64,000 bases of DNA from Nostoc linckia z4 (GCF_002608075.1 NZ_LAHA01000011.1:124001-188000); one strand, 5' to 3'. Shown: positions 54,277-64,000, counted from the stretch's first letter. Numbers and translations are program-made. Notes: generated by a model not told the origin, from the letters alone.

Positions 54277-55800
54277 TTAAATTTGCAAAAAATTGGCCAT
54301 AGCCTGCGGTAGTGGCAAAACAATAATAATCAACAAAGCCATTGATAATAATCCCCAAACGTCACGTTTATTATCCAATTCCGTGACATCATTCAAGGCA
54401 GGTTCATCAACTAATGGCATAAATAATAAAATAATTGCCCACAACAAAAATTCTTCTCGGACTAAAGAAAGTAGTAGTAACAAAATGCGGGCAATTTGAC
54501 CTATGACAATTGCAGTTCTTTGTCCAAACATTGCATGGACAATGTGACCTCCATCTAATTGTCCCACGGGCATTAAATTTAAAGCGGTGACAACTAATCC
54601 CAGAAAACCTGCCACTGCTACTGGATGCAAGTCAAGAGCCGATTTTGCTGTTAATTGACTTCCCAAAGCTAACTTGGACAGGAGTGCTAATAAAATAGAA
54701 TACTTGGGATTGAGAGCATCAGGATTCAAAAGTCGGGTTTTTTCAGTCAGAGTAACCACATCAGAATGAGCCAATCCCCAAATTAGTATGGGCAATGTAA
54801 CGACAAAACCCGCCAAGGGCCCAGCAATACTAATATCAAATAAAGCTTTGCGGTTAGGAATGGGACTACGCATTTGAATGAACGCACCAAAGGTTCCCAA
54901 GAAGAAAGGCACGGGAATAAAATAAGGCAACGTGGAGCGAATATTGTAGAATCTTGCTGTTAAATAATGTCCAAGTTCGTGAGTGCCTAAAATTGCCATT
55001 AATCCTAAAGCGTAGGGCAAACCTTTGAGTAGAACATCAGCGCTAAATACAGTTTTCAGCAAAGATCCTATTTCCGATGTTCGTGGGATAGCAACACCAG
55101 CAATTTCCACTCCCACTAAAGTAGTAGTGACTAAAGTAGCCAGCAGTAAAAAAAGTGCTAAACCTGGTCTAGTTAACTGTTGTTGGTCGCGTTGTGGTGT
55201 ATTTGCTTGTTTTGCAGCTTGAGTATTGGGAACTAGTACAAAGAAAGGTTTGCCATTGAAACCTTCTTGAAAGATGAGCAAAAAGCGATCGCCAAATTGT
55301 GCTTCAATATTAGCCTTAATCTGTTGATAAGCATTGTTAGCTTTAGTTCGCAACTGACCGCGACAAATTACCGCTTGCGGCCGATACTCAATATTTTGCA
55401 CATAGTATACAGACCAGGGAAAACAATTTCGCAGTTGAGTTTCTTCTGTTGGTTCAATTGGACGGACTATTGTTTCTGGGGTAGGCTGTGTAATTGGTTG
55501 TGATTCTGAGGCTTGGGCTTGGGTTTCATCGGTTTGTATATCTGGTGGTACTCGACGCCCCCATTGAAATAATATCCAGTAAAACATTATGCAGATAAAT
55601 AAAGACCACATGAACAACTCTAGTGGCAGAGGTTGTTTCGCTCCGTACATCAGCATCCATCCAATCAACAGCAATGCTGGTGTCATTAAAACCAACCACA
55701 ACAACCATACTGGCGTCCGGGTGATCTGAGCGACGCTATGCTGCACCATTAGATAAGTAGCTAGCCCCAGCAGGAGGAGAAACAAAAACCAAAATTCCAT
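54277..55800 (-). CDS. Site-2 protease family (M50), EGY-like
   Basis: About 507 residues if started at ATG 55800 (MEFWFLFLLLLGLATYLMVQ). Upstream alternatives are ATG 55851 and TTG 55884. The C-terminal half is a polytopic zinc protease: THELGHYLTARF (two His and Glu), then NLMPVGQLDGGHIVHAMFG (third ligand). The soluble N-terminal half (about 75-195) carries FPWSVYYVQNIEYRPQAVICRGQL, a domain shared with plant EGY proteases. Such proteins act in chloroplast biogenesis; the cyanobacterial substrates are unknown. Confidence 0.85.
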   Translation of the reverse strand: MEFWFLFLLLLGLATYLMVQHSVAQITRTPVWLLWLVLMTPALLLIGWMLMYGAKQPLPLELFMWSLFICIMFYWILFQWGRRVPPDIQTDETQAQASESQPITQPTPETIVRPIEPTEETQLRNCFPWSVYYVQNIEYRPQAVICRGQLRTKANNAYQQIKANIEAQFGDRFLLIFQEGFNGKPFFVLVPNTQAAKQANTPQRDQQQLTRPGLALFLLLATLVTTTLVGVEIAGVAIPRTSEIGSLLKTVFSADVLLKGLPYALGLMAILGTHELGHYLTARFYNIRSTLPYFIPVPFFLGTFGAFIQMRSPIPNRKALFDISIAGPLAGFVVTLPILIWGLAHSDVVTLTEKTRLLNPDALNPKYSILLALLSKLALGSQLTAKSALDLHPVAVAGFLGLVVTALNLMPVGQLDGGHIVHAMFGQRTAIVIGQIARILLLLLSLVREEFLLWAIILLFMPLVDEPALNDVTELDNKRDVWGLLSMALLIIIVLPLPQAMANFLQI

Positions 55801-55993
55801 ATTATTTTCAGTAATTTTGACAAAACGCCCCACCAGTAGCTCTAGCACCATGGCCTTAACTACAAGGTAGACATTAAACCCCAATTTTTAACCAACGGTT
55901 AACAGTGCTAGTTAACGCTGAAGTTTCAATCCTTGAGAATTTTTACACTGTAACCAGATTATCCACAACTCCTCAGTTTCGGTTCTTTACATT

Positions 55994-56728
55994 ATGTCCC
56001 CTTCACCTCAACAGCCGAGTCGCACAACCAACCCACCACGGGTTGTGTTCCCGAACGAAATTCCTAGCAAAGATTCTCCAAAAATGGACTTCGCCCAAGA
56101 GAGCATTTTTGCTTTCCCACCCAATCGGGACACATTAGGGGGAACTTCTTATTTTATTGTAAGAAATGAAAGCAATATCCTCATAGACTGCCCCAGCCTA
56201 GAGCAAACAAATCAAGATTTTATTGCAGCACATGGGGGCGTGGATTGGTTATTTCTCACCCATCGAGGCGCTATTGGCAAGACCGCTGAATTTCAGCAGA
56301 TTTTTGGTTGCAAAATCCTGATTCAAGAACAAGAAGCTTATTTGTTACCAGGCTTAACCGTAACTACTTTTAGCCAAGAATTTACTCTCGATGGAGAAAT
56401 ACAACTGATTTGGACACCAGGTCATTCTCCCGGTTCATCTTGCCTATACTACAGTCAACTTGGAGGTATTTTGTTTTCTGGTCGCCATTTAGTCCCGAAT
56501 CAGCAAGGTCAACCAGTACCATTACGGACAGCCAAAACTTTTCACTGGCCGCGACAAATTAATAGTCTGCGATTGTTATTAGAACGTTTTGCACCAGAAA
56601 CTCTTCACTACATTTGCCCTGGGGCGAATATAGGTTTTTTGAGAGGAAACTTTACCATAGATGGAGCTTACCAACATCTGGCCTCTCTTGATTTACAAGC
56701 TTTGCTGCGGTTACAGCCCCTACTGTAA
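55994..56728 (+). CDS. Metallo-beta-lactamase fold protein with degenerate metal site
   Basis: A 244-residue protein with the MBL core after a polar about 45-residue leader. The usual HxHxDH motif is replaced by LFLTHRGAIGK, the first His only; TPGHSPGSSC keeps one His; the later GD is altered to SGRHL and the terminal PGH to CPGANIG. Four metal-ligand positions are therefore missing. It is likely non-catalytic or rewired for binding or structure. The family relative is the glyoxalase-II/SoxH-like group. The partner is unknown; the upstream gap contains the divergent promoter for the M50 gene. Confidence 0.8.
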   Translation: MSPSPQQPSRTTNPPRVVFPNEIPSKDSPKMDFAQESIFAFPPNRDTLGGTSYFIVRNESNILIDCPSLEQTNQDFIAAHGGVDWLFLTHRGAIGKTAEFQQIFGCKILIQEQEAYLLPGLTVTTFSQEFTLDGEIQLIWTPGHSPGSSCLYYSQLGGILFSGRHLVPNQQGQPVPLRTAKTFHWPRQINSLRLLLERFAPETLHYICPGANIGFLRGNFTIDGAYQHLASLDLQALLRLQPLL

Positions 56729-56975
56729 TAGACTATCTCTTTCCCTACTCCCGACTGCCTACTGACTTGTAAGTAGAGAACAGGGTCGGGGGAACAGAAA
56801 ACACATAATAACTACTTACATGCATAGTGATGAAAAATGTTTTCATCGGGACTGACTTTGGTCAACTATTAACAGTCAACAGCCAACATTCTCAATTGAA
56901 ATTTTCTCATATTTGTTAACCAGGACACTGGCTGGGGAACTCTAAGCCTGAGACAAGGAATTCTGGTAAAAATTT
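56729..56975. other. Upstream gap of the giant kinase gene
   Basis: No gene or clear repeat is seen; it holds a CAACAGCCAACATTC-type tract and presumably the promoter. Confidence 0.4.
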
Positions 56976-59900
56976 ATGAGCGGGAAAGTTGTTGAAACTG
57001 TAAAGATCGCTAGCTACGAGATTGTGGAACAACTTTATTCAGGTTCTCGCACCAAAGTATATCGGGCAATACGAGAATGCAATTGCCAGCCAGTTGTCAT
57101 CAAGCTTTTAAAACGAGAATACCCGACTTTGGGCGAATTACTACAGTTTCGCAACCAATATGCGATCGCCAAAAATCTCGATATTCCTGGCATCATCAAA
57201 CCCTACAGTCTCGAAGCCTATAATAATGGCTATGCCTTGGTAATGGAAGACTTTGGCGGTGTTTCCCTACGGGAATTTACTTGTGCAAAACCACTGCCAT
57301 TAGAAGAATTTCTACCCATTGCCCTGCAACTGCTAGACACTTTACACCAGTTGCACCAACAGCGCGTCATTCATAAGGACATTAAACCAGCCAACATTCT
57401 AATTCACCCTGACAGCAAACAAGTCAAACTAATTGACTTCAGTATTGCCTCGCTCTTACCAAGAGAAACTCAGGAAATTCAGAGCATCAATGGACTCCAG
57501 GGCACTCTAGCGTATTTATCCCCAGAGCAAACTGGGCGGATGAACCGAGGTATTGACTACCGCAGCGACTTTTATTCATTGGGTGTGACATTTTTTGAGT
57601 TACTGAGCGGACAACTGCCTTTTACATCCGATGAGCCAATGGAATTAGTGTATTTTCATATCGCTAAACAGCCCCCCTCCATCTGTGACCTCAACCCCAA
57701 AATGCCTTTAATGCTTGGAGAGATTGTTGGCAAGCTGATGGCCAAAAACGCTGAAGACCGCTATCAGAGTACATTGGGACTGAAATATGACTTAGAAAAA
57801 TGTTGCCGGGAATGGCAAGCAACAGGCAAACATACCTGGTTTGATTTGGCACAGCACGATATTAGTTCTCGCTTTCTCATCAGAGAAAAACTCTACGGAC
57901 GAGAGCAAGAAGTCCAAACTTTACTAGAAGCATTTGGGCGAATTGCCAATGGAGGAGCTGAGTTGATGTTGGTGGCTGGTTTCTCCGGTATTGGCAAAAC
58001 TGCGGTGGTGAATGAAGTACATAAGCCAATTGTCCGTTGGAGTGGGTATTTCATCAAAGGTAAGTATGACCAATTCAACCGCAACATTCCCCTGTCTGCT
58101 TTTGTTCGAGCTTGCCGCGATTTGATGACACAATTACTCGGCCAGAGCGACAGTCAACTCGAACAATGGCGAACTAAAATTCTGTCTGCTTTGGGTGAAA
58201 GCGGACAGGTAATAATTGAGGTGATTCCGGAATTAGAACAGATTATTGGCAAACAACCACCTACACCAGAACTATCAGGTAGTGCTGCCCAAAACCGCTT
58301 TAATTTGCTGTTTGTCAAGTTTATTCAGGTATTTGCCACAAGAGAACATCCTTTGGTTGTGTTCCTAGATGATTTGCAATGGGCAGATTCAGCATCACTG
58401 AATTTACTGAAACTGCTGATGGATGAAACTGTAAACGGCTACTTATTTATTATTGGTGCGTACCGGGATAACGAAGTGTTTGCGGCTCATCCGTTACTGC
58501 TGATCTTGGAAGATATTCGGAAGGTGGCGACGGTTAACACTCTGACGTTGATGAACTTGAGTCAAAGAGATGTCAACTATTTGATTGCAGATACATTGAG
58601 TTGTTCCACAGAAATTGCCCTACCATTGGCTGGACTAGTTTATCAAAAAACCAAAGGCAATCCGTTCTTTACAACTCAGTTTCTCAAGGCATTACACGAG
58701 GAGGGGCTAATTAACTTTAATTGGGATGCCGGTTTTTGGCAGTGTGACGTGGCACAAGTGCGATCGCTGGCTCTCACTGATGATGTTGTTGAGTTTATGG
58801 CAATTCAACTTTTAAAGTTGTCGCCCAAAACTCAGGAAGTTTTGCAACTAGCAGCTTGTATTGGGAATCAATTTGATTTAAATACATTGGCAATTATTTA
58901 TCAAAAATCCCAGACAGAAACTGCGGCGGATTTATGGAAAGCATTGCAAGAAGGATTTGTAATTCCCATCAATGAAGTTTACAAATTTTATCAAGATGCA
59001 TCATTACCAACAACTCATGATAACGGACAAAAAACAGTTTATAAATTTTTGCACGATCGCATCCAACAAGCGGCTTATTCTCTGATACCTGAGGAGCAAA
59101 AACAAGCAACACACTTGCAAATTGGACAACTGTTGCTTAACAACACACCAATTACAGAACTAGATGCAAATTTGTTTGAGATTGTCAATCAACTCAACAT
59201 TGGTAAATCCTTGATTATTGAGCGATTGCCACAAATCGAAATCGCTGCACTCAATTTACAAGCAGGAAAAAAAGCTAAAGCTGCCACAGCTTATGCAGCT
59301 GCTTATCAGTACTCAACTACAGGTCTTGCTTTACTCAATTTTTCTCCATCTCTAGATGATAACTGCTGGCAAACACACTACGACCCCACCTTGGAATTGC
59401 ACGAATTAGCAGCGGAAACTGCATACTTAAGCGGTGATTTTAGGCAGATGGAGCAATGGGCAGATGTTGTCATCCAACAGGCAAAAACCGCTGTTGACAA
59501 AATGAAAGTTTATGGTGTCAAAATCCAAGCTTCTATGGCCCAAGTTAAAAAGCTAGAAGCAGTCAAAATTGGATTAGAAGCTCTAAAACTTGTAGGAGTA
59601 ACCATACCAGAATCACCGCAGCCTTCAGATATTCAACAAGCACTGAGTCAAGTTGCAAGTAATTTGGAGACGAAGAATATTGAAGAATTGACTAACTTAC
59701 CATTAATGACAGATATCGAACATTTATCTGCTGCCAGAATGTTAGCCACTATCGGCCCTGCTACCTATCAAGCTGCACCGATACTATTTCCATTGGTGAT
59801 ATCTGAATTGGTAAACTTATCAATCACCTATGGTAATTCTCCTTTTTCAAGTTATGGCTACGCTTGTTACGGTATCCTTTTAAATGCAATATTTAAAAAT

Positions 59901-62900
59901 ATTAAATCAGCTTATCAAATTGGAAAATTAGCTTTAAATTTAGCAGAAAATTTCAATGTTCCAGATATCAAAGGCTCTACATTTTTTGTGGTGGGAGTTT
60001 GTATACTTCATGCCAAAGTCCATCTGAAAGAAACTTTACCAATTCTCTGGGATGCTTACCAAAGTGGTTTGGAAGGCGGAAATTTTGTATTTGCTACCCA
60101 TGCTGCCATCCATAAATACCAGCACACTTACCTAATGGGACAAGAGCTAACAATAGTTGCCCAAGAAATGGCAACCATGAGTCATGTCCTAACTCGGCTC
60201 AAGCAAGAAAATGCTTTAAACTTTCATCAAATCTTTCAACAATCAGTCTTAAATTTACTGAATATCTCAGAAAATCCATGCATCTTGCAAGGTGAAGTTT
60301 ACAACGAGGAAATAGGTTTACCAAAGCTTATAAATGCTCATGATAGAACAGGATTGCATCACTTTTATTTTAATAAATTGATTCTTTACTACTTGTTTGG
60401 AGACTATTCACAAGCACAGACAAATGCACTACAAGCTGAAGAATATTTAGATGGAGTGCCAGGTCTTGTGGTTGTACCAGTGTCTTATTTTTATGATTCT
60501 TTGGCGCACTTAGCAATTTACCCATCCGTAGCAGATTCGCAAAGAGAAAACCTCCTGAATCGAGTTAGGAATAATCAGGAAAAAATGCAACAATGGGCTA
60601 GCGATGCACCAATGAATTTTCAACATAAATTTGATTTGGTTGCAGCAGAACAGTATCGGATTCTAGGCAACAAAGCTGACGCAATTGACTATTACGATCG
60701 CGCCATAACTCTAGCCAAAGAACACGGCTACATCCAAGAACAAGCACTAGCCAACGAACTAGCTGCTAAATTCTACCTAGATTGGGGTAAACAGCGCATC
60801 GCCCAAGAATACATCACCGAAGCTTATTATGGCTATGCTCATTGGGGTGCCAAAGCCAAAGTCGCCGACTTAGAAAAACGCTATCCCCAACTACTCGCCC
60901 CCATCCTCCAGCAAACCCACTCTCTCCTCTCCACGTCTGAAACCATCTTCAACTTAGGAACTATCACCTCCACCAATTCCGCCAGTTCCAGTAGTAGCAA
61001 CGTCTCTGTGGCTTTAGATTTAGCTGCGGTTCTCAAAGCTTCTCAAATCCTTTCTGGCGAAATCGAACTGGAAAAATTGCTCTCAACATTGCTGGATATT
61101 TTGATTGAAAATTCTGGAGCCGAGAAATGCGTGTTGCTGCTATCCCACGAACAACAGTTGATGGTGCAATCCGTCACTGGTAGTGATTTTTGCCCGATGC
61201 TGCACAAACCACAATTTCTTGAAGACAGCGAGGATGTGCCCATAAGTTTGATTAATACCGTCAAACGCACCCTAGAACCTGCGGTAATTATTGATGCTAG
61301 AGTAAATCGGCAATTAACTAACGATCCTTACATCCAGCGACAACAGCCCAAGAGTATCTTGTGCAGCCCGATTTTGCATCAGGGTCAATTGCTTGGTGTA
61401 TTGTACCTAGAAAATAATCTTGTGACTGGAGCCTTTACCAGCGATCGCGTCAAGCTGCTCAACTTACTTTGCGCCCAAGCTGCCATTTCTCTGGAAAATG
61501 CTCGACTTTATGCCAATTCCCAGAACTACGCCCAACAATTGGCACAATCTTTAGCAAAATTGCAGGCTAGTGAAACCCGCTTTCAAAATTTGGCAAATAA
61601 TATTCCTGGTATGGTGTATCAATTCCGTCTAGCGGCAGATGGTTCAAATTCAACACCCTACGTCAGTTCTGGCTGTTTGGATTTGTATGGTTTGGAACCA
61701 GAATCCGTGATGGCCGGAAAGCATAGTCTTTATGCTATGCATCATCCTGAAGACGACACAGCTATCGCCAAAGCAATGATCTACTCTGCCCAAACTTTGA
61801 CACCTTTTAAACAAGAATGGCGGATTATCTTACCTTCAGGAAGCATCAAATGGATTCAATCTGCTGCTCGTCCAGAGCGACAAGCCGATGGTGCAATTGT
61901 ATGGGATGGGGTAGTAATTGATATTAGCGATCGCAAACAAATCGAAGCATCCCTAGCCAAAGAACGAGAGTTTTTAAATGCCATAATTCACAATATTACT
62001 GATGGCATTGTTGTTTGTGATGCTACTGGCAACCTGACTTTATTTAATAAAGCAACTTGTGAATTTCATGGCTTACCAATACAGTCATTACCACCAGAAG
62101 CATGGGCAGAACATTTCGATCTCTATCAACCTGATGCTAAAACCCCTTTGTCTACCACAGAAATTCCTTTGGTTCGCGCCTTTCAAGGAGAAATTGTGGA
62201 AAATCTCGAAATAGTAATTGCACCGAAGCATGGTTTGAGGAGAATTTTATTATCCAGCGGACAAGCGATATTTGATAGTCAGGGTAACAAACTCGGTGCA
62301 GTAGTTGTGATGCGAGATATTAGCGATCGCAAACTGACTGAAATTGCTTTGCAGCAAAAATCACAAGATTTAGAACAAGCTTTAATTAATTTGCAAAACG
62401 CCCAATTACAAATTATTCAAAGTGAAAAAATGTCTGCTTTGGGCAATTTAGTGGCTGGTGTCGCTCACGAAATGAATAATCCCCTTGGTTTTATTGCTGC
62501 CACTCTCAAACAAGCTAAACCCACTTTTGCTGATTTTGTTGAACATCTGAGACTATATCAAGAAAGTCTATCCCACAAGAGTGAAAAAATCCTTGACCAT
62601 GCCCAAGAAATTGACTTGGATTACATCCTAGAAGACTTGCCTAAAGCAATTGACTCCATGACGATGGCCTGTGAGAGATTGAAAAATATTAGCACTAGTC
62701 TCTGCACATTTTCCCGTGGCGATCGAGATTACAAAGTTTCTTTTAATATCCACCAAGGCATTGACAGCACAATTTTAATTTTGAAACATCGTCTCAAAGC
62801 TAACGAACAACGTCCTGCCATTGAAGTATTGACTGAATATGGAAAAATACCACAAATTGAATGTTTTCCTGGTCAATTAAATCAAGTGTTTATGAATATT

Positions 62901-63239
62901 TTAGCCAATGCTATTGATGCCTTAGAAGATGCCAATAATGGACGTAGTTTTGAGGAAATTAAACTCAATCGCAATTTAATTAAAATTAAAACCTTTCTAG
63001 AAAATAACTCCGTCAAAGTTATCATTAGTGATAATGGTAAGGGAATGACAGAAGAAGTCAAACAAAAGATTTTTGATAATTTATTTACTACTAAAGGCGT
63101 TGGTAAAGGTACTGGTTTAGGATTAGCCATCGCCCGTCAAATTATTTTAGAAAAACACGGCGGCTCCATCAGTGTCAATTCTCAACTTGGTGAAGGAACT
63201 GAATTTATAATTCAGTTACCATGTGTGGGCAACAACTAG
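56976..63239 (+). CDS. Giant Ser/Thr kinase-AAA ATPase-GAF-PAS-histidine kinase
   Basis: A 2087-residue modular signalling protein. About 10-270: Ser/Thr kinase (VVIKLLK, HKDIKPANILIH, LIDFSIAS; HRD reads HKD and DFG reads DFS). About 310-640: AAA/STAND ATPase with Walker A GFSGIGKTAVVNEV and Walker B VVFLDDLQWAD. About 650-1330: long helical, TPR-like region. About 1352-1512: GAF. About 1532-1655 and 1662-1785: two PAS domains (NNIPGMVYQF; HNITDGIVVCDATGN). About 1815-2087: histidine kinase with VAHEMNNPL (His about 1831), N-box ANAIDAL, G1 DNGKGM, G2 GTGLGLAIARQ. No signal peptide or TM is seen. Such trifunctional kinases are common in filamentous cyanobacteria. No response regulator is adjacent. 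Confidence 0.93.
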   Translation: MSGKVVETVKIASYEIVEQLYSGSRTKVYRAIRECNCQPVVIKLLKREYPTLGELLQFRNQYAIAKNLDIPGIIKPYSLEAYNNGYALVMEDFGGVSLREFTCAKPLPLEEFLPIALQLLDTLHQLHQQRVIHKDIKPANILIHPDSKQVKLIDFSIASLLPRETQEIQSINGLQGTLAYLSPEQTGRMNRGIDYRSDFYSLGVTFFELLSGQLPFTSDEPMELVYFHIAKQPPSICDLNPKMPLMLGEIVGKLMAKNAEDRYQSTLGLKYDLEKCCREWQATGKHTWFDLAQHDISSRFLIREKLYGREQEVQTLLEAFGRIANGGAELMLVAGFSGIGKTAVVNEVHKPIVRWSGYFIKGKYDQFNRNIPLSAFVRACRDLMTQLLGQSDSQLEQWRTKILSALGESGQVIIEVIPELEQIIGKQPPTPELSGSAAQNRFNLLFVKFIQVFATREHPLVVFLDDLQWADSASLNLLKLLMDETVNGYLFIIGAYRDNEVFAAHPLLLILEDIRKVATVNTLTLMNLSQRDVNYLIADTLSCSTEIALPLAGLVYQKTKGNPFFTTQFLKALHEEGLINFNWDAGFWQCDVAQVRSLALTDDVVEFMAIQLLKLSPKTQEVLQLAACIGNQFDLNTLAIIYQKSQTETAADLWKALQEGFVIPINEVYKFYQDASLPTTHDNGQKTVYKFLHDRIQQAAYSLIPEEQKQATHLQIGQLLLNNTPITELDANLFEIVNQLNIGKSLIIERLPQIEIAALNLQAGKKAKAATAYAAAYQYSTTGLALLNFSPSLDDNCWQTHYDPTLELHELAAETAYLSGDFRQMEQWADVVIQQAKTAVDKMKVYGVKIQASMAQVKKLEAVKIGLEALKLVGVTIPESPQPSDIQQALSQVASNLETKNIEELTNLPLMTDIEHLSAARMLATIGPATYQAAPILFPLVISELVNLSITYGNSPFSSYGYACYGILLNAIFKNIKSAYQIGKLALNLAENFNVPDIKGSTFFVVGVCILHAKVHLKETLPILWDAYQSGLEGGNFVFATHAAIHKYQHTYLMGQELTIVAQEMATMSHVLTRLKQENALNFHQIFQQSVLNLLNISENPCILQGEVYNEEIGLPKLINAHDRTGLHHFYFNKLILYYLFGDYSQAQTNALQAEEYLDGVPGLVVVPVSYFYDSLAHLAIYPSVADSQRENLLNRVRNNQEKMQQWASDAPMNFQHKFDLVAAEQYRILGNKADAIDYYDRAITLAKEHGYIQEQALANELAAKFYLDWGKQRIAQEYITEAYYGYAHWGAKAKVADLEKRYPQLLAPILQQTHSLLSTSETIFNLGTITSTNSASSSSSNVSVALDLAAVLKASQILSGEIELEKLLSTLLDILIENSGAEKCVLLLSHEQQLMVQSVTGSDFCPMLHKPQFLEDSEDVPISLINTVKRTLEPAVIIDARVNRQLTNDPYIQRQQPKSILCSPILHQGQLLGVLYLENNLVTGAFTSDRVKLLNLLCAQAAISLENARLYANSQNYAQQLAQSLAKLQASETRFQNLANNIPGMVYQFRLAADGSNSTPYVSSGCLDLYGLEPESVMAGKHSLYAMHHPEDDTAIAKAMIYSAQTLTPFKQEWRIILPSGSIKWIQSAARPERQADGAIVWDGVVIDISDRKQIEASLAKEREFLNAIIHNITDGIVVCDATGNLTLFNKATCEFHGLPIQSLPPEAWAEHFDLYQPDAKTPLSTTEIPLVRAFQGEIVENLEIVIAPKHGLRRILLSSGQAIFDSQGNKLGAVVVMRDISDRKLTEIALQQKSQDLEQALINLQNAQLQIIQSEKMSALGNLVAGVAHEMNNPLGFIAATLKQAKPTFADFVEHLRLYQESLSHKSEKILDHAQEIDLDYILEDLPKAIDSMTMACERLKNISTSLCTFSRGDRDYKVSFNIHQGIDSTILILKHRLKANEQRPAIEVLTEYGKIPQIECFPGQLNQVFMNILANAIDALEDANNGRSFEEIKLNRNLIKIKTFLENNSVKVIISDNGKGMTEEVKQKIFDNLFTTKGVGKGTGLGLAIARQIILEKHGGSISVNSQLGEGTEFIIQLPCVGNN

Positions 63240-63243
63240 AAAT

Positions 63244-63290
63244 CAACAATTTATGTTTCTGAGAAAAATAAATTGTTGTTGTTCTAAATT
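63244..63290 (+). terminator. Possible terminator hairpin after the kinase gene
   Basis: CAACAATTTA (63244-63253) pairs exactly with TAAATTGTTG (63269-63278), with a 15-nt loop and a T-rich tail (TTGTTCT). Confidence 0.65.
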
Positions 63291-63428
63291 ATGTTTTAAA
63301 GCAATAGGCAATAGATAAAACTATTCAGCTTAGATGATTAACAGTTAACTGTTAACCATCAGATTTCAAATGTGTAATTTTCTCCCTAATTCAAATTACG
63401 GCAAACAGTCCGAAGATTCTGGTAGTTT

Positions 63429-63493
63429 CTATTGCCTATTGCCTATTGCCTATTGCCTATTGCCTATTGCCTATTACCTATTGCCTATTGCCC
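63429..63493. repeat. Tandem heptamer (CTATTGC)n
   Basis: About nine copies of CTATTGC run from 63429 to 63493, with one TATTACC variant. A single inverted copy (GCAATAGGCAATAG) lies at about 63302-63315. It is an STRR-type repeat placed between convergent genes. Confidence 0.85.
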
Positions 63494-63499
63494 ATATTT

Positions 63500-64000
63500 T
63501 TAAGTTTTTCCAGCCACAACGGAGTTTTCATTCAATATTTCCAGGGCTGCTTGATATTGCACATCGGCAGTTGTGCCAATTTGTTCGCGATTCAGGGGTG
63601 CTTGGGAAATTACTTTATCTGGCTTAATACCCAGTTTGTTAATATCCCGATGTTGAGGAGTTTCATACTTAGCAATTGTCACTGCCAAACCAGAACCATC
63701 TGATAATTCAAACAAAGATTGAATTAAGCCTTTGCCAAAAGTTGTTTCTCCTACAAGTTTGGCACGCCCATTGTCTTGGAGGGCACCAGCAAGAATCTCA
63801 CTAGCGCTGGCAGTTCCTTGATTCACCAAAATTACCAAAGGATCGTCCGTGAGGGCTGGGCCATAGGCTTCAAAACTACCTTGAATGCCTTGTCGATTCA
63901 CTGTGTAGACAATAGTGCCAGAGTCTAACCACAAACGGGCGATTTCAATTCCGGCTTGCAATAGTCCTCCAGGATTATTTCGCAAATCTAGAATGTAGGC
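63500..64000 (-). CDS. Carboxyl-terminal processing protease (S41), 3' part
   Basis: The frame is open to the window edge; the N-terminal part (signal peptide and PDZ) is missing. Visible residues include the S41 core: ILDLRNNPGGLLQAGIEIA, the catalytic Ser in NQGTASASEILAGAL and the catalytic Lys in VGETTFGKGLIQ. In cyanobacteria CtpA-type enzymes mature the D1 protein of photosystem II, while CtpB/CtpC have other roles; which one this is cannot be told here. The stop is at 63500. Confidence 0.9.
   Translation of the reverse strand, partial: AYILDLRNNPGGLLQAGIEIARLWLDSGTIVYTVNRQGIQGSFEAYGPALTDDPLVILVNQGTASASEILAGALQDNGRAKLVGETTFGKGLIQSLFELSDGSGLAVTIAKYETPQHRDINKLGIKPDKVISQAPLNREQIGTTADVQYQAALEILNENSVVAGKT

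Noticed and set aside
63429-63493. Possible CRISPR array
   Set aside because: The units are 7-bp tandem repeats without spacers. No repeat-spacer layout or cas gene occurs in the window.
1-64000. tRNA, rRNA or riboswitch genes
   Set aside because: I looked in the larger gaps and saw no convincing T-loop or other diagnostic motif; a covariance-model search was not possible here.

Overview
The window reads as chromosomal DNA of a filamentous, probably heterocyst-forming cyanobacterium of the Nostoc/Calothrix/Tolypothrix type. Reasons: the palindrome GCGATCGC (HIP1) recurs throughout; many gaps hold heptameric tandem repeats of the STRR type known from heterocystous genera; and the gene content includes a CpcS-type phycobiliprotein lyase, a CCB1-like cytochrome b6f biogenesis factor, a Ycf46 ATPase, a Tic21-like DUF3611 protein and a split proton-translocating transhydrogenase. 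No tRNA, rRNA, CRISPR array, complete transposase or prophage was recognised.

Layout. 1-8.5 kb: a truncated Uma2-type gene, an SGNH hydrolase, two neighbouring CPA2 cation:proton antiporters (the second with a fused stress-protein-like tail and an ATGA-overlapping exported partner), an AMIN-domain envelope protein and a DUF3172 protein. 8.9-14.7 kb: an ABC-2 permease, a Cas4/RecB-like nuclease, peptide deformylase with a small membrane protein, FtsX, DUF3598 and a second Uma2 protein. 14.9-17.0 kb: an AT-rich three-gene minus-strand block (polysaccharide deacetylase, polytopic membrane protein, two-TM coiled-coil protein). 17.2-25.3 kb: housekeeping genes aat, rpsN, nth, rseP and serS, then DUF3611, a PadR regulator, CCB1-like and DUF3155-like genes. 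25.5-33 kb: a histidine kinase, an SLH protein and its paralogue, a methyltransferase, two small ORFs and a RelE-type toxin-antitoxin pair. 33-42.3 kb: a Rad50/SbcC ATPase, peptidoglycan-binding and SH3 envelope proteins, Ycf46, a HEAT protein facing an SMI1/KNR4 protein, and DUF177/YceD. 42.4-45.4 kb: the conserved rpmH-rnpA-PH protein-yidC-khpB cluster. 46.8-49.9 kb: the pnt operon with a textbook terminator. 50.1-52 kb: an accessory patch with an unrecognised AT-rich gene, a MazEF-like pair and a PIN-domain remnant. 52-64 kb: DUF892, NblB-like and CpcS genes, an M50 protease, a degenerate metallo-beta-lactamase fold protein, a 2087-residue Ser/Thr kinase-AAA-GAF-PAS-histidine kinase, and the 3' end of a carboxyl-terminal protease.

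Genes that clearly work together are rpmH/rnpA/yidC/khpB (ribosome and membrane-protein biogenesis), pntA1/pntA2/pntB (one membrane enzyme), rseP/nth (overlapping) and the two toxin-antitoxin pairs. Many intergenic spaces are occupied by small repeat families, several with terminal inverted repeats and one present in both orientations, which suggests non-autonomous mobile elements. No single locus can be declared a new system. The best leads are the AT-rich block at 15-17 kb, the accessory patch at 50-52 kb, the antiporter with its translationally coupled exported protein, and the metallo-beta-lactamase pseudoenzyme.
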